The notes below the pieces were generated by a model, which was given only the letters and a program-made list of their open reading frames with translations, ran no database searches and was not told where the DNA came from. The position numbers and the translations under genes are program-made. From the NCBI RefSeq assembly GCF_900169365.1, contig NZ_FXZH01000009.1, positions 88,234 through 152,233 of the forward strand: DNA of 64,000 nucleotides, in the 5' to 3' direction. Positions 46,670 through 56,989 of the stretch are shown piece by piece (the stretch's first letter is position 1; each line of letters begins with the position of its first letter). This DNA is from Brevibacterium sp. 239c (GTDB lineage Bacteria; Actinomycetota; Actinomycetes; Actinomycetales; Brevibacteriaceae).

Positions 46670-46708
46670 ACTCATGCGCCCATCTGCGACTATGATGGGC
46701 GCATGAGT
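46670..46708. terminator. Hairpin ending icd and covering the lapA start
   Basis: Perfect 15-nt arms, 46670-46684 and 46694-46708, with a 9-nt loop. It lies 14 nt after the icd stop. The 3' arm holds part of the TATGAT -10 box and the ATG of the next gene. Confidence 0.75.
46691..46696 (+). promoter_or_regulatory. -10 box of lapA, leaderless
   Basis: TATGAT ends 6 nt before the ATG at 46703, inside the icd terminator hairpin. Confidence 0.55.
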
Positions 46709-47191
46709 ACTCAAGACCCACGTGGCGAATCCCAAACGCCCGAAGAGCTGCTGGCCGAGACGCAGTCCGTGCTTGGCAACGAGGATCCGGAGACGCGAAA
46801 CACCGGCGAGGTCGCACCAACTCAGCAGGTTGATCCGACACAGCGAATCGAACCGGCGCAGCAGAGCGATCCGGCCCAGCGTCAGGAACCGACTCCGGCA
46901 GGTAAGAACGCCGATCTTGCACAGCTCAAAGGCGGTTCGGGCATGTCCGCAGGGATGTGGGTCTCCCTCATCCTCGGAGCCGTCATCGTCGTGCTCCTGC
47001 TCATCTTCATTCTGCAGAACAATGTGCCCGCCGACTTCCAGTACTTCGGCTGGCAGTTCCAGCTGCCCTTGGGCGTTGCCATGCTCTTCGCCGCAATAGG
47101 CGGCATCTTCATCGCCGGCATCATCGGATCCGTGCGCATCTTCGTGCTCAACCGCAAACTGAAGAAGATCTCAAAGGCTCTGGGCCGCTGA
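46703..47191 (+). CDS. LapA family membrane protein
   Basis: A 162-residue protein: residues 1-80 are disordered with a short repeated pattern (P-T-Q-Q-V-D-P-T-Q-R-I-E-P-A-Q-Q), then two transmembrane helices (about 85-105 and 122-147) with the LapA/DUF1049 motif N-N-V-P-A-D-F. LapA-domain proteins help assemble envelope lipopolysaccharide in Gram-negatives; the actinobacterial role is unknown. The leaderless start lies within a hairpin. Confidence 0.85.
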   Translation: MSTQDPRGESQTPEELLAETQSVLGNEDPETRNTGEVAPTQQVDPTQRIEPAQQSDPAQRQEPTPAGKNADLAQLKGGSGMSAGMWVSLILGAVIVVLLLIFILQNNVPADFQYFGWQFQLPLGVAMLFAAIGGIFIAGIIGSVRIFVLNRKLKKISKALGR

Positions 47192-47194
47192 TAC

Positions 47195-47839
47195 ATGCAG
47201 TCTCACCCCGGCTTCACACCTCTGCCCACCCAGCTCGATTCCACCATCGTCCTCGCCGATACTGAGGCGGAGGCAGAATGGGCGCGCATCGATCTCTCCT
47301 CGCTGACGAAGCAGGAGATGAACTACGCGACGGAATTCGAACCCGATGCTGCGGCCACCTGGGCTGCTGGTCGGGTCATCCTGCGTCACGTCCTCGGCAC
47401 ACACCTGAACTGTGATCCGGCCGAGATCGAAATCCGTCTCGATTCGGCCGGCAAACCGCGAGTCGAGGAATGCGAGTTCTCCGTCACCCGAGCCAGACGA
47501 TTGGTCCTCGTAGCTGTCGCCGACGATCCCATCGGGGTCGACCTCGAAGCTGTGCCTGAACACGCTGTGGCCGCCGAGGCTATGGCATTGCTGCACCCGA
47601 AGGAGCAAGCCGAACTCGAGCAGGTCGCCACCTCTGATCTGGCCACAGATTTCGTGCGTGTGTGGGCCCGGAAGGAAGCCTTCCTCAAAGCACTGAGCAC
47701 GGGTCTGGCACGCGACCCCGGCATGGACTACATCGGAGCGGCCGCCTCACCAGCCTCCCCGCACCCGGACATCGAAATCTTCGATCTGGAGTCGGGACTG
47801 CCCGAGGGCTATCACGCCGCCATCGCGTTCAACCGGTGA
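47195..47839 (+). CDS. 4'-phosphopantetheinyl transferase, Sfp-like
   Basis: A 214-residue Sfp-type enzyme activating acyl or peptidyl carrier proteins with the CoA arm. Core motifs I-G-V-D-L-E (Mg ligands) and W-A-R-K-E-A-F-L-K-A are present near residues 109 and 153, plus F-S-V-T-R. It begins 3 nt after lapA and is probably co-transcribed. The carrier protein partner is not in the window. Confidence 0.9.
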   Translation: MQSHPGFTPLPTQLDSTIVLADTEAEAEWARIDLSSLTKQEMNYATEFEPDAAATWAAGRVILRHVLGTHLNCDPAEIEIRLDSAGKPRVEECEFSVTRARRLVLVAVADDPIGVDLEAVPEHAVAAEAMALLHPKEQAELEQVATSDLATDFVRVWARKEAFLKALSTGLARDPGMDYIGAAASPASPHPDIEIFDLESGLPEGYHAAIAFNR

Positions 47840-47864
47840 GAATCAGTCCCGGTCAAGGACTCAA

Positions 47865-47894
47865 TGTGTTCAGTCGCCAGGTGTGTTCAGTCGC
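47865..47894. repeat. 13-bp direct repeat at convergent gene ends
   Basis: TGTGTTCAGTCGC occurs at 47865-47877 and again at 47882-47894; the second copy includes the stop codon of the minus-strand membrane protein gene. A likely small duplication. Confidence 0.7.
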
Positions 47895-48294
47895 TCGATG
47901 CTGAAGACTCGTCAGAACTCTCGTCCTCACCGAAGTCGGGACCATTTGCCCCGGTAGTGAATACGATGGCGATGGCCAGCGAGCCGAGCCCGATGAATCC
48001 GAACCAGATGAAGCCTGCCGCGGGGTTGTCGATGAGGGCAAAGATCACCGCGATGATGGTTGAGACCACCCAGAGCGAGTCGAAGATCGCCAAGTACTTC
48101 ACGTAGCTCTTCTCGCCTCTGCGGGCGCCATAGGAGATCTCCGTGGCGCCGCTGAGGAAGAGCAGCACTGCAGCGGCGATCACCAGCCACCGCGGCGAAT
48201 CGAAGAAGCCTTCGAACGCGGGCAGAAACGCGATGATGGCAAACGCCACCAGGAATTTGAAGACGCCATCGGCGACGAACCCGAATTTCATCAT
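47887..48294 (-). CDS. Four-helix membrane protein, unknown function
   Basis: A 135-residue protein with four hydrophobic segments (about 8-27, 35-53, 66-87, 92-110) and a short acidic, serine-rich tail (E-D-E-S-S-D-E-S-S). It resembles small actinobacterial YiaA/DUF-type membrane proteins but I cannot name the family. The first of two ATGs, at 48294, lies 6 nt after TAGGAT (48301-48306), predicting a leaderless mRNA. Confidence 0.75.
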   Translation of the reverse strand: MMKFGFVADGVFKFLVAFAIIAFLPAFEGFFDSPRWLVIAAAVLLFLSGATEISYGARRGEKSYVKYLAIFDSLWVVSTIIAVIFALIDNPAAGFIWFGFIGLGSLAIAIVFTTGANGPDFGEDESSDESSASSD

Positions 48295-48300
48295 GCTCCG

Positions 48301-48306
48301 ATCCTA
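48301..48306 (-). promoter_or_regulatory. -10 box of the four-helix membrane protein gene
   Basis: TAGGAT on the minus strand, 6 nt before the ATG at 48294; leaderless. Confidence 0.5.
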
Positions 48307-48328
48307 CTCAACTGCCCCTGCCGGATCG

Positions 48329-49756
48329 TCACTGGTCGGCCTCGTCCAGCAGCGACTGCACCGTCTCCAGGGCCTGATGGAGCACGGCGCCTTCAACATT
48401 CGAGTGGGCGATGACAATACCGTGTCTGACGTCGGTCTCGGCACTCCAGCCGGCAGCCAGCGAGGCCACCAGGATCCCTCGCTCTGCCAAGTCGCTGCGC
48501 AGTTGTGCAGCGGTGGCCGCCGTAGTTTCAATAACGAGGGTTCGACCTTCGTGGACGAGGCCAGGGATCGGTCCGATCTGAGCCAGGACCGCCTCGGCGG
48601 CTCTGAGCCTGCGCCGACCACGCGAGATGCGCCGCCGCAATCCTCCCGAACTGAGATAGGACGCAATCGCTGTCTGCATGACCGGTGAGAAGGCCGGGCC
48701 CAGAGCGGTACGCATACTGCTCAATCGGTGCCCGAGGTCCCCATGGGCGATGACGTACCCGGTGGACACGGCCGAGGTCAGCAAAGTCGAGAAGGTACCT
48801 AGGTGGACCACCTGGGCCGAAGCGTCCGTGGACTCCGCGAGATCGTAGAGGGTGGGCACCACGGTATGTGTGTAGCGGGCTTCACTATCGTAGTCGTCTT
48901 CGATGATGATGACGCCGGTCGACTGTGCCCATGCCAGAAGTCTGACCCGCCGGTCGATGGGCATGGTGGTTCCGTGCGGGAACTGGTGATTGGGGGTGAC
49001 AACGACCGCGCCCAGACCATCAGGGGTGCCATCGGGTAAGTGTGTCGTGTCGATGGCCTGGAGAACGCGGTCGGACATGGCCTGACGCAGACCCGGAAAT
49101 CCAGGGTTCTCGACACCGATCGCACCCTCGACACCCGTTGTGAAGAGCAGGCGCAGACCGTCACGGGACCCGCTGGTGAGGATGATGTCATCCGGGTCCA
49201 CGCTCATCCCCCGCGTCAGGCGCAAGTGATCGGCGATCGCCCATCTGGTCTGCGGCTGGCCCAGCGGATCGATCGGGCCAGGATCGATGTCGAGCGAATC
49301 ACGCCACGCTCTGCGGAATGCGGGCTCCTGCAGTGGGTTGTCGCCGCCGAAGCCCGGACGCAGGTCGACGAAGCTGCGCAGCCTACGTCGCGGGACCTGA
49401 GCTGGACGCATCCGTGGGTTCCGTGTGCGCGGCGTGCTCGGCAGCTCCGGGTTCACTCGTGTCGCGGAGCGTTCCGCCGTGATGAGGAACCCTTCGACGA
49501 CAAGCTGGGCGTACGCGGTTTCCACGGTCCCACGGGAGACTTCGAGGTAGGCGGCCAGACGCCTGCTGGCGGGGACGGGTTCGCCGGGACGAATCGCTCC
49601 GGCGGCGATGAGCCGCCTGATCTCGGCCACCAGCTGGTCCGGCAGCGGTGTCGACGCGCCCCGGTCGATATCGATGGGCAGCGCAATCCCATCGGCTCGA
49701 GGCAGGAGCGTTTCCGACTGGAGGGCGGGGGGACGCGTCGGCTGAACTGGAAGCAT
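48329..49756 (-). CDS. pdxR: PdxR, MocR/GntR family regulator of PLP synthesis
   Basis: A 475-residue regulator: winged-helix GntR domain (about 25-95, S-R-R-L-A-A-Y-L-E-V-S-R-G-T-V-E-T-A-Y) joined to an aminotransferase-like domain (about 130-470) that senses PLP. Ring-contact motifs remain: V-T-P-N-H-Q-F-P-H-G and I-I-E-D-D-Y-D-S-E. The place of the PLP lysine reads G-T-F-S-T-L-L instead of S-K, and the whole chain contains no lysine. It is divergent from pdxST, its probable targets. The ATG at 49756 follows TATGAT by 6 nt. Confidence 0.9.
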   Translation of the reverse strand: MLPVQPTRPPALQSETLLPRADGIALPIDIDRGASTPLPDQLVAEIRRLIAAGAIRPGEPVPASRRLAAYLEVSRGTVETAYAQLVVEGFLITAERSATRVNPELPSTPRTRNPRMRPAQVPRRRLRSFVDLRPGFGGDNPLQEPAFRRAWRDSLDIDPGPIDPLGQPQTRWAIADHLRLTRGMSVDPDDIILTSGSRDGLRLLFTTGVEGAIGVENPGFPGLRQAMSDRVLQAIDTTHLPDGTPDGLGAVVVTPNHQFPHGTTMPIDRRVRLLAWAQSTGVIIIEDDYDSEARYTHTVVPTLYDLAESTDASAQVVHLGTFSTLLTSAVSTGYVIAHGDLGHRLSSMRTALGPAFSPVMQTAIASYLSSGGLRRRISRGRRRLRAAEAVLAQIGPIPGLVHEGRTLVIETTAATAAQLRSDLAERGILVASLAAGWSAETDVRHGIVIAHSNVEGAVLHQALETVQSLLDEADQ

Positions 49757-49762
49757 GCTCTG

Positions 49763-49768
49763 ATCATA
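49763..49768 (-). promoter_or_regulatory. -10 box of pdxR, leaderless
   Basis: TATGAT on the minus strand, 6 nt before the pdxR ATG at 49756. Confidence 0.55.
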
Positions 49769-49800
49769 CTGGCCTAAAACTTTTCATGTTTTCTGGCACT
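49769..49800. promoter_or_regulatory. Candidate PdxR operator, CTGGC direct repeats
   Basis: CTGGCCTAAAA at 49769 and CTGGCACT at 49793 are 24 bp apart, about two helical turns, next to the pdxR -10 box. MocR-type regulators bind direct repeats at such spacing, so autorepression and pdxST activation are likely. Confidence 0.45.
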
Positions 49801-49924
49801 CCTGTTGAGCCACGGATGGATCTACTCTTGTGGTGAACGGCCGTTCTCACCGATCAATTCGCCCGGCCCATCGGGCACGCCACGCTCGCTCACATCGAGC
49901 TCACCACGAACGGAATGCACGACA

Positions 49925-50806
49925 ATGACACAGACACAGACCTTGCTCAACACCGGCCTGGCCCAGATGCTCAAGGGCGGCGTCATCATGGACGTCGTCA
50001 ACGAAGAGCAGGCGCGCATCGCAGAGGCGGCCGGAGCCTCGGCGGTCATGGCACTCGAACGCGTGCCCGCCGACATCCGCGCTCAGGGTGGAGTGGCCCG
50101 GATGAGCGACCCCGACCTCATCGACGGCATCACCGCTGCCGTGTCGATCCCGGTGATGGCCAAAGCCCGAATCGGCCATTTCGTCGAGGCTCAGATCCTC
50201 GAGACACTCGGTGTGGACTACATCGACGAATCCGAGGTCCTCTCCCCCGCTGACTTCGTCAATCACATCGACAAGTCCGTGTTCAAGGTTCCTTTCGTCT
50301 GCGGTGCGACCAACCTCGGCGAGGCTCTGCGTCGCATCACGGAGGGTGCCTCGATGATCCGTTCGAAGGGTGAAGCAGGCACCGGTGACGTCTCCGAGGC
50401 GATGCGCCACCTGCGGACCATCAACTCCGAAATCAGGGCTCTGGGTGCAAAGAGCGAGGACGAGCTCTACGTCGCGGCCAAAGAGCACTCGGCCCCGTAT
50501 CACCTGATCAAGCAGGTCGCCGGCCTGGGCCGACTGCCCGTCGTGACCTTCGTCGCCGGTGGCATCGCCACCCCGGCGGATGCGGCGATGATGATGCAGC
50601 TGGGCGCCGATGGTGTCTTCGTCGGCTCCGGCATCTTCAAATCCGGCAACCCCGAGGCTCGTGCCAAGGCCATCGTCGAGGCGACCACTCACTTCGATGA
50701 TCCGATCGCCGTGGCGAAGGCTTCCCGCGGGCTCGCCGATGCGATGGTCGGCATCAACGTCGCAGATGTTCCCGCACCCCACCGACTGGCAGAGCGCGGC
50801 TGGTGA
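49925..50806 (+). CDS. pdxS: PLP synthase, lyase/synthase subunit PdxS
   Basis: A 293-residue (beta/alpha)8 subunit making pyridoxal 5'-phosphate from ribose 5-phosphate, glyceraldehyde 3-phosphate and ammonia. Active residues: D23 in I-M-D-V, K80 in M-A-K-A-R-I-G-H, and K148 in [20 protein letters not shown] near the end binds phosphate. The ATG at 49925 gives the family N-terminus. Coupled to pdxT by a 4-bp overlap. Confidence 0.97.
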   Translation: MTQTQTLLNTGLAQMLKGGVIMDVVNEEQARIAEAAGASAVMALERVPADIRAQGGVARMSDPDLIDGITAAVSIPVMAKARIGHFVEAQILETLGVDYIDESEVLSPADFVNHIDKSVFKVPFVCGATNLGEALRRITEGASMIRSKGEAGTGDVSEAMRHLRTINSEIRALGAKSEDELYVAAKEHSAPYHLIKQVAGLGRLPVVTFVAGGIATPADAAMMMQLGADGVFVGSGIFKSGNPEARAKAIVEATTHFDDPIAVAKASRGLADAMVGINVADVPAPHRLAERGW

Positions 50807-51384
50807 GAGTCGGCGTCCTCAGCCTCCAGGGAGCCTTCAGGGAACACCTCGGTGTCCTGGGTTCCCTGGGTGTCGATGCCTGCAAGGTGACACGGCCAGA
50901 GCACCTTGATGGCATCGACTCGATCATCCTTCCCGGAGGCGAGTCATCGGCCATGGTGCGCATCGCTGCCACCACCGGGCTCTTTCCTGCACTCGGTGAG
51001 AGAATCGGTGCTGGTCTGCCGGTCTTCGGAACCTGTGCGGGGCTCATTCTTCTGGCCGATCGGCTCACGGATGAATCGCTGGACGGCTTCGACCGCCTCG
51101 GTGGTCTTGATGTCACGGTTGCCCGCAATGCCTATGGCCGGCAACGGGATTCGTTCAGTGCACCTGTGCAGGTCACCGGGCTCGACAGCGAATTCGACGC
51201 GACATTCATCCGGGCTCCGCGGATCGTGGACTTGGGTGCTCGTGTCGAAGTGCTCGCCTCATTCGCCGAGCTGCCGGTGCTGGTGCGCCAGGGAAATATC
51301 TGGGGCGGCAGTTTCCACCCTGAACTCGGGGCCGATACGAGGATCCACGAAGAATTCCTGCACAGCCTCGGTGCGGCCGTGTAA
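50803..51384 (+). CDS. pdxT: PLP synthase glutaminase subunit PdxT
   Basis: A 193-residue class I glutamine amidotransferase that feeds ammonia to PdxS. Catalytic triad C78 (F-G-T-C-A-G), H172 and E174 (S-F-H-P-E-L); L-P-G-G-E-S-S is the oxyanion region. GTG start overlaps the pdxS stop (GTGA). Confidence 0.96.
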   Translation: MRVGVLSLQGAFREHLGVLGSLGVDACKVTRPEHLDGIDSIILPGGESSAMVRIAATTGLFPALGERIGAGLPVFGTCAGLILLADRLTDESLDGFDRLGGLDVTVARNAYGRQRDSFSAPVQVTGLDSEFDATFIRAPRIVDLGARVEVLASFAELPVLVRQGNIWGGSFHPELGADTRIHEEFLHSLGAAV

Positions 51385-51394
51385 AGATTGAACC

Positions 51395-52974
<1,580 letters not shown>

Positions 52975-52978
<4 letters not shown>

Positions 52979-53958
52979 TTCGGCGTCAGGACCGTCAGAG
53001 AGGTCGTTCCCGCCCGCAAGTCCAGCCGACGGCAGTCACCGATGAGGTCGCCGTCGAGCTGGACCGGGGCCGGAGCGTCAAGGCTGATGCTGACTTGGTC
53101 TCCCCGCCAGTAGTGCATCGCGGGATGATGTGCCGGACGGCGGTTCACACAGTCCCAAGCGATCTGCGCCCATTCTCCGAGGCGGCCGCCGGGTTTCGTC
53201 GTGGTCAGCTCCACTGCGAGGAATTCTAATTCTTCTGCTCCCAGGTTTGCGTGCTCGAACACTGGGATCGGACCTGCGGGTCGTGCCGTCTTCGACGCCA
53301 TCACCGACCACACTTCTGATCCCACCGTGCCGGCGTTCGGATTGCCGACGATCCGCGGATCAGCAATCTCCGGGGCGCCGATCTGAGTGTCGGTGATGCG
53401 CGCATTGATGAGTGGAGCGAACAGTGCTCGACTGGCGCCATAGGCATAGCCGAGGACTCCCAATCTCAGCGCTCTCGGCACATGTGGACGCCCGGACACT
53501 GCTCTTGCGTCTCCCCCGATTCCTGCCAACGACACAAAGTGCTCGCGTCGCAGACCAGCCGTGGTGGTGAAACAGTCTGCTTCGTTCACTGGTACTTCGC
53601 AGCGGGTCACTGTCTGGGAGTCAATATGCTCTTCGGCCAGCTGCATGGCATGTTGCGCCGATCGAATCCCAAGATGCTTTGACAAGACATTTGCGGTTCC
53701 GGTGGGAATGATGAGCACCGGCACTTTCGCTGCTGCCAACACCGGAGCACTCACGCGCAGAGTGCCATCGCCGCCGAGCACGACGATGAGATCGGCGCCC
53801 CAGTCCAGCAGTTGCGAAGCCTGCTTGTTGCCCGGCCACTGCCGCGTCGTTGTTGCACTGCAGTACGTGGTGCGAGCTCGAACTAGGAAATCGACGAGAT
53901 AAGCATAGGCACGCATGGTGCGTGGGTGCTTCGGATTGGCGAGGATCCCCACTTTCAT
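52975..53958 (-). CDS. Diacylglycerol kinase family lipid kinase
   Basis: A 327-residue DAGK catalytic-domain protein phosphorylating a lipid hydroxyl. G-G-D-G-T-L-R (nucleotide), I-P-T-G-T-A-N-V (substrate) and a C-terminal beta domain with P-V-Q-L-D-G-D-L are present. The ATG at 53958 gives 7 nt from the upstream gene's stop, so co-transcribed. The stop shares a CTAG with the stop of the convergent ATPase gene. Confidence 0.9.
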
Positions 53959-53965
53959 CGCTGCC

Positions 53966-55048
53966 TCAGTCGAAAGCGGGGTGGGTAGAAGCAACAGCCT
54001 CGGCGCGGTCAGTGTCGACAGCTCCATCGTCGAAGGGGTCGATGATCAGTCGTGGACCGGTCTTGCGTGGTGAACGCTTCCACGTTGCTTGGGCCTTGGT
54101 TTCGTCGATGAGGGTATTTTTGAACATGCCGTTGCCGCCGGGAACAACAATTCTCTCGTGTTCCGGGTCCAAGGTGGCGCTGCGATCTTTGTAGCCGAGG
54201 ATGATCTCATCGAATCCGGGCAGCAACAGGAGTTTGTTCGCTCCCGACCTGCTCTCGTGCAGGCGGTCTTCCAGCTCGGGAGCTTGGTAGTGTTCACGGC
54301 CCTCGATGGTGTCTTCGACGATCTCGCCATCGGCGACGGCCGCGGCAATGGCAGTGCGCACCGGTGTCTTGGGCAGGCCCGTCCACCGTGCGGCGTCGTC
54401 GATCGTCACTGGTCCATGGCTGAGAACATAGCGTCGCATCCATTCATGCAGGGCCGCCTCGGTGTCGAGATCGACCGGGTTCGGGATCCAGTCGGCGCTC
54501 AGGACGTATTTCATATCGTCCTTGCCGTCGACCATCGGCCCCTGCGTGATGATATTGCGCAGCGCGAGGGTGGTGATGAGGTAGCGCTCGTGCCCATAGT
54601 CTTTGCCTGCCTGCAGCGGTTCGAAGGCGTTGAGCAGTTCTTGGCGGGTCAGAGGCCCACGATCACGGATTGCCTCTTCGGCCAGTAGTGCCGCGGCGTC
54701 GACCATTGCATCATCGATGCCGAAGAACTCACGCCGCTTCGCCACGGATTTCAAGGTCCGCTGCCCGGTCAGCTTGAGAATCCATCCGAGGTCCTCGGCC
54801 GCAGTCAGATGGATCGTGCCTCGCTGCGTCCATGTCCGAACGATGGCGCCGGAGTCCATCGCCGCACGGACAGCAGCAATCGAGGTACCTGTGCGCAACG
54901 CGATCGAGACCAGTGCACCTCCGAGCGCCTGAGCCTGGACGCACCCGAGGTGACGGACCACAGAGAGTGCCGTGACGGTTTCCGATCGCGGAGAATCGAT
55001 GAGCCCTTGGGCGATTAGACGGGCGGCGGAGACTTGGTGTGAGTCCAT
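53966..55048 (-). CDS. AlkZ/YcaQ-like HTH_42 DNA glycosylase
   Basis: A 360-residue winged-helix protein of the HTH_42 family. R-H-L-G-C-V-Q-A-Q-A-L near residue 40 carries the Q-x-Q motif used by AlkZ/YcaQ glycosylases to unhook alkylated bases and crosslinks; three winged-helix repeats follow, with V-R-T-W-T-Q-R-G-T-I-H-L. A DNA repair function is inferred. TATCGT ends 6 nt before ATG 55048, fixing this start over the TTG at 55066. Confidence 0.8.
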   Translation of the reverse strand: MDSHQVSAARLIAQGLIDSPRSETVTALSVVRHLGCVQAQALGGALVSIALRTGTSIAAVRAAMDSGAIVRTWTQRGTIHLTAAEDLGWILKLTGQRTLKSVAKRREFFGIDDAMVDAAALLAEEAIRDRGPLTRQELLNAFEPLQAGKDYGHERYLITTLALRNIITQGPMVDGKDDMKYVLSADWIPNPVDLDTEAALHEWMRRYVLSHGPVTIDDAARWTGLPKTPVRTAIAAAVADGEIVEDTIEGREHYQAPELEDRLHESRSGANKLLLLPGFDEIILGYKDRSATLDPEHERIVVPGGNGMFKNTLIDETKAQATWKRSPRKTGPRLIIDPFDDGAVDTDRAEAVASTHPAFD

Positions 55049-55054
55049 GAGTTC

Positions 55055-55060
55055 ACGATA
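55055..55060 (-). promoter_or_regulatory. -10 box of the AlkZ-like gene, leaderless
   Basis: TATCGT on the minus strand, 6 nt before the ATG at 55048. Confidence 0.4.
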
Positions 55061-55102
55061 GTCCAACGCACTGACGCAACATGCAGCCTGGCCGTAGGTG
55101 GA

Positions 55103-56410
55103 TCAGCCGAGTATATCGATGAGTCCGGGGACTGGGACTCGAGGCAGGGCGCCGGAGGTGGCGAAGCGTCCCCAGATAGTGCGCAGTTCTGGGCCGGCGA
55201 TCTGTGCCGTCTCCCCGTAGTCGAGGAAGCTGTCGTGCCAGACTTTGCCGGGGAACAGCAGGGGAAGGTCACCGGAATGCGCGGCGTCGAAGAAGCTGCC
55301 ATCACCGCGGGAGACGATGAGGAGGCGTGTGCCTTGGCCGCCCGACATGCGGTGTCGGTCGTAGAATTCTTTGGCTGCACGAGTGTAGACCGCTGAGGTG
55401 ATGCCTGAGATCAGTGATTCAAGCATGGGGGAAGTCAGGTGACGGTCGTGCAGCCGCCGGAAGGCTGGGACGAAACCGGCGAAGAAGGCGATCTCGCGTT
55501 CCGTGCGGGTCATGAGCACATCGTATTTGCGTGCGGCTTCCGACCAGGCGGCAGCGGTGTCGTATTTCGCCGGCAGCGGGTAGTCGCCGTAGTGGACCCC
55601 GAAACACATACCAGCGTGCAGGCCGCCGACCAAGGCCGACTTGTGCACTTCGTCCTGTGCGGCAAGTATCTGGTCGATGCTGGCATCGGGGTCGATCTTC
55701 GCTGCGACCTTCGCCATGGCCCAGTTCATCGCTTCGGTGCCACCGGCGAGTCCCAGTGGTGCCGATGCCAGGATCACGCGGTGGAAGAGGCCATCGGTCG
55801 CCTCGGCGATCATAAGGTGTGCGCAGGCGTCGGCACCGGCGCTCTGCCCTGCGATCGTCACATTGGTGGGGTCTCCCCCGAAGGCCGCGATGTTGTGTTG
55901 GACCCACCGCAGTGCAGAGATCTGATCAAGGAGGCCGAGATTGGAATGTTCGGGCTTACCCGTGCCCAAAAATCCCAGGACGCCGAGGCGATAGGTGACC
56001 GAGACGACGATGATGTTCTGTTCTTCGACGAGGGTGTGCGGATCGTAGATCTCCGCGTCGCCGGCGCCGGCGACGTAGGCACCGCCATGAATCCACACGA
56101 GCACAGGAAGTGCTGATTCGCCTTCGCCCGTGGTCGCCGGAGATGTCACGCTCACCCGCAGGCAGTCTTCGCTGGTGGGCAGGCCGCCGAGCTGGTCGAA
56201 GGTCATTCCAGCGTTCGGGTCCCGACGGTACTGCGGACTTCCGGGGCCGGGTTGCCTGCCGTCGATGTCGGCGACGGGCGGCTCATCGACGGGGTGAGCG
56301 AAACGCTGCGCGCGGGCATAGCGAATGCCCCGCGCGCGGATCACATCACCGTCGACATAGGCTCTGACCCGACCACACGGGGCATCAACATCCCGCCAGG
56401 CGTTCATCAT
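55103..56410 (-). CDS. Type B carboxylesterase
   Basis: A 435-residue esterase/lipase. Oxyanion hole H-G-G-A-Y (108-112), nucleophile G-Q-S-A-G (Ser190), disulfide-free and without a signal peptide, so cytoplasmic. The family's E-D-C-L-R-V motif is at 81-86. The chain is about 60 residues shorter than common type B esterases. First ATG at 56410 (a second at 56407). Placed 10 nt after the phosphoribosyltransferase stop. Confidence 0.88.
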   Translation of the reverse strand: MMNAWRDVDAPCGRVRAYVDGDVIRARGIRYARAQRFAHPVDEPPVADIDGRQPGPGSPQYRRDPNAGMTFDQLGGLPTSEDCLRVSVTSPATTGEGESALPVLVWIHGGAYVAGAGDAEIYDPHTLVEEQNIIVVSVTYRLGVLGFLGTGKPEHSNLGLLDQISALRWVQHNIAAFGGDPTNVTIAGQSAGADACAHLMIAEATDGLFHRVILASAPLGLAGGTEAMNWAMAKVAAKIDPDASIDQILAAQDEVHKSALVGGLHAGMCFGVHYGDYPLPAKYDTAAAWSEAARKYDVLMTRTEREIAFFAGFVPAFRRLHDRHLTSPMLESLISGITSAVYTRAAKEFYDRHRMSGGQGTRLLIVSRGDGSFFDAAHSGDLPLLFPGKVWHDSFLDYGETAQIAGPELRTIWGRFATSGALPRVPVPGLIDILG

Positions 56411-56420
56411 CGACTCGTGC

Positions 56421-56930
56421 CTATTTGGAGGCGACGACCGGAGGCTCGGCCGACCATGGGAACACGATCCACTGATCCGTGCGCTTCCATACGAAGTCCG
56501 GGTCGATGATCGACGCTGACTTTGCGTAGATGACTGCGGACTGTGCTTCGGCACCGTGCTTCTTGAGCAGTTCAAGGACAAGCGCGAGCGTGCGGCCCGA
56601 GTCTGCGACATCGTCGACGACGAGCAGCTTCTTGCCTTTGATGGCTTCGATGTCGAGCATCGGGGCCAGGAGAATCGGGTCGGGCAGAGTCTCATGCACA
56701 TCGGTGTAGAACTCGACGTTGATGGCGTCCGAGAGTTTAAGGCCGAGTGCGTAGGCCAGTGCACCGGCCGGCAGCAGGCCGCCACGGGCGATCGCGATGA
56801 CGATTTCGGGGTCATAGTCGGAGTCGGCGATGGTCTGTGCCATCTCTCTGGCCGACGTGCCGAATGTGTCCCACGTGAGGATCTCTTTATCGTTGAGATC
56901 GGTCGAATCGGCGTGGTATGCCTGGCCCAT
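56421..56930 (-). CDS. gpt: Purine phosphoribosyltransferase, xanthine/guanine type
   Basis: A 169-residue type I PRTase for purine salvage. PRPP motif L-L-V-V-D-D-V-A-D-S-G-R-T near residue 103 and A-I-A-R-G-G-L-L-P-A near 47 are clear. Sequence favours xanthine/guanine over adenine, but the base cannot be proved. AAGGAGC site before ATG. Confidence 0.85.
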   Translation of the reverse strand: MGQAYHADSTDLNDKEILTWDTFGTSAREMAQTIADSDYDPEIVIAIARGGLLPAGALAYALGLKLSDAINVEFYTDVHETLPDPILLAPMLDIEAIKGKKLLVVDDVADSGRTLALVLELLKKHGAEAQSAVIYAKSASIIDPDFVWKRTDQWIVFPWSAEPPVVASK

Positions 56931-56989
56931 AGATGCTCCTTGTGTTTGCCCGGTGTTGACCCGAGCTTCAAGGATACGCGGTCGCCGAC

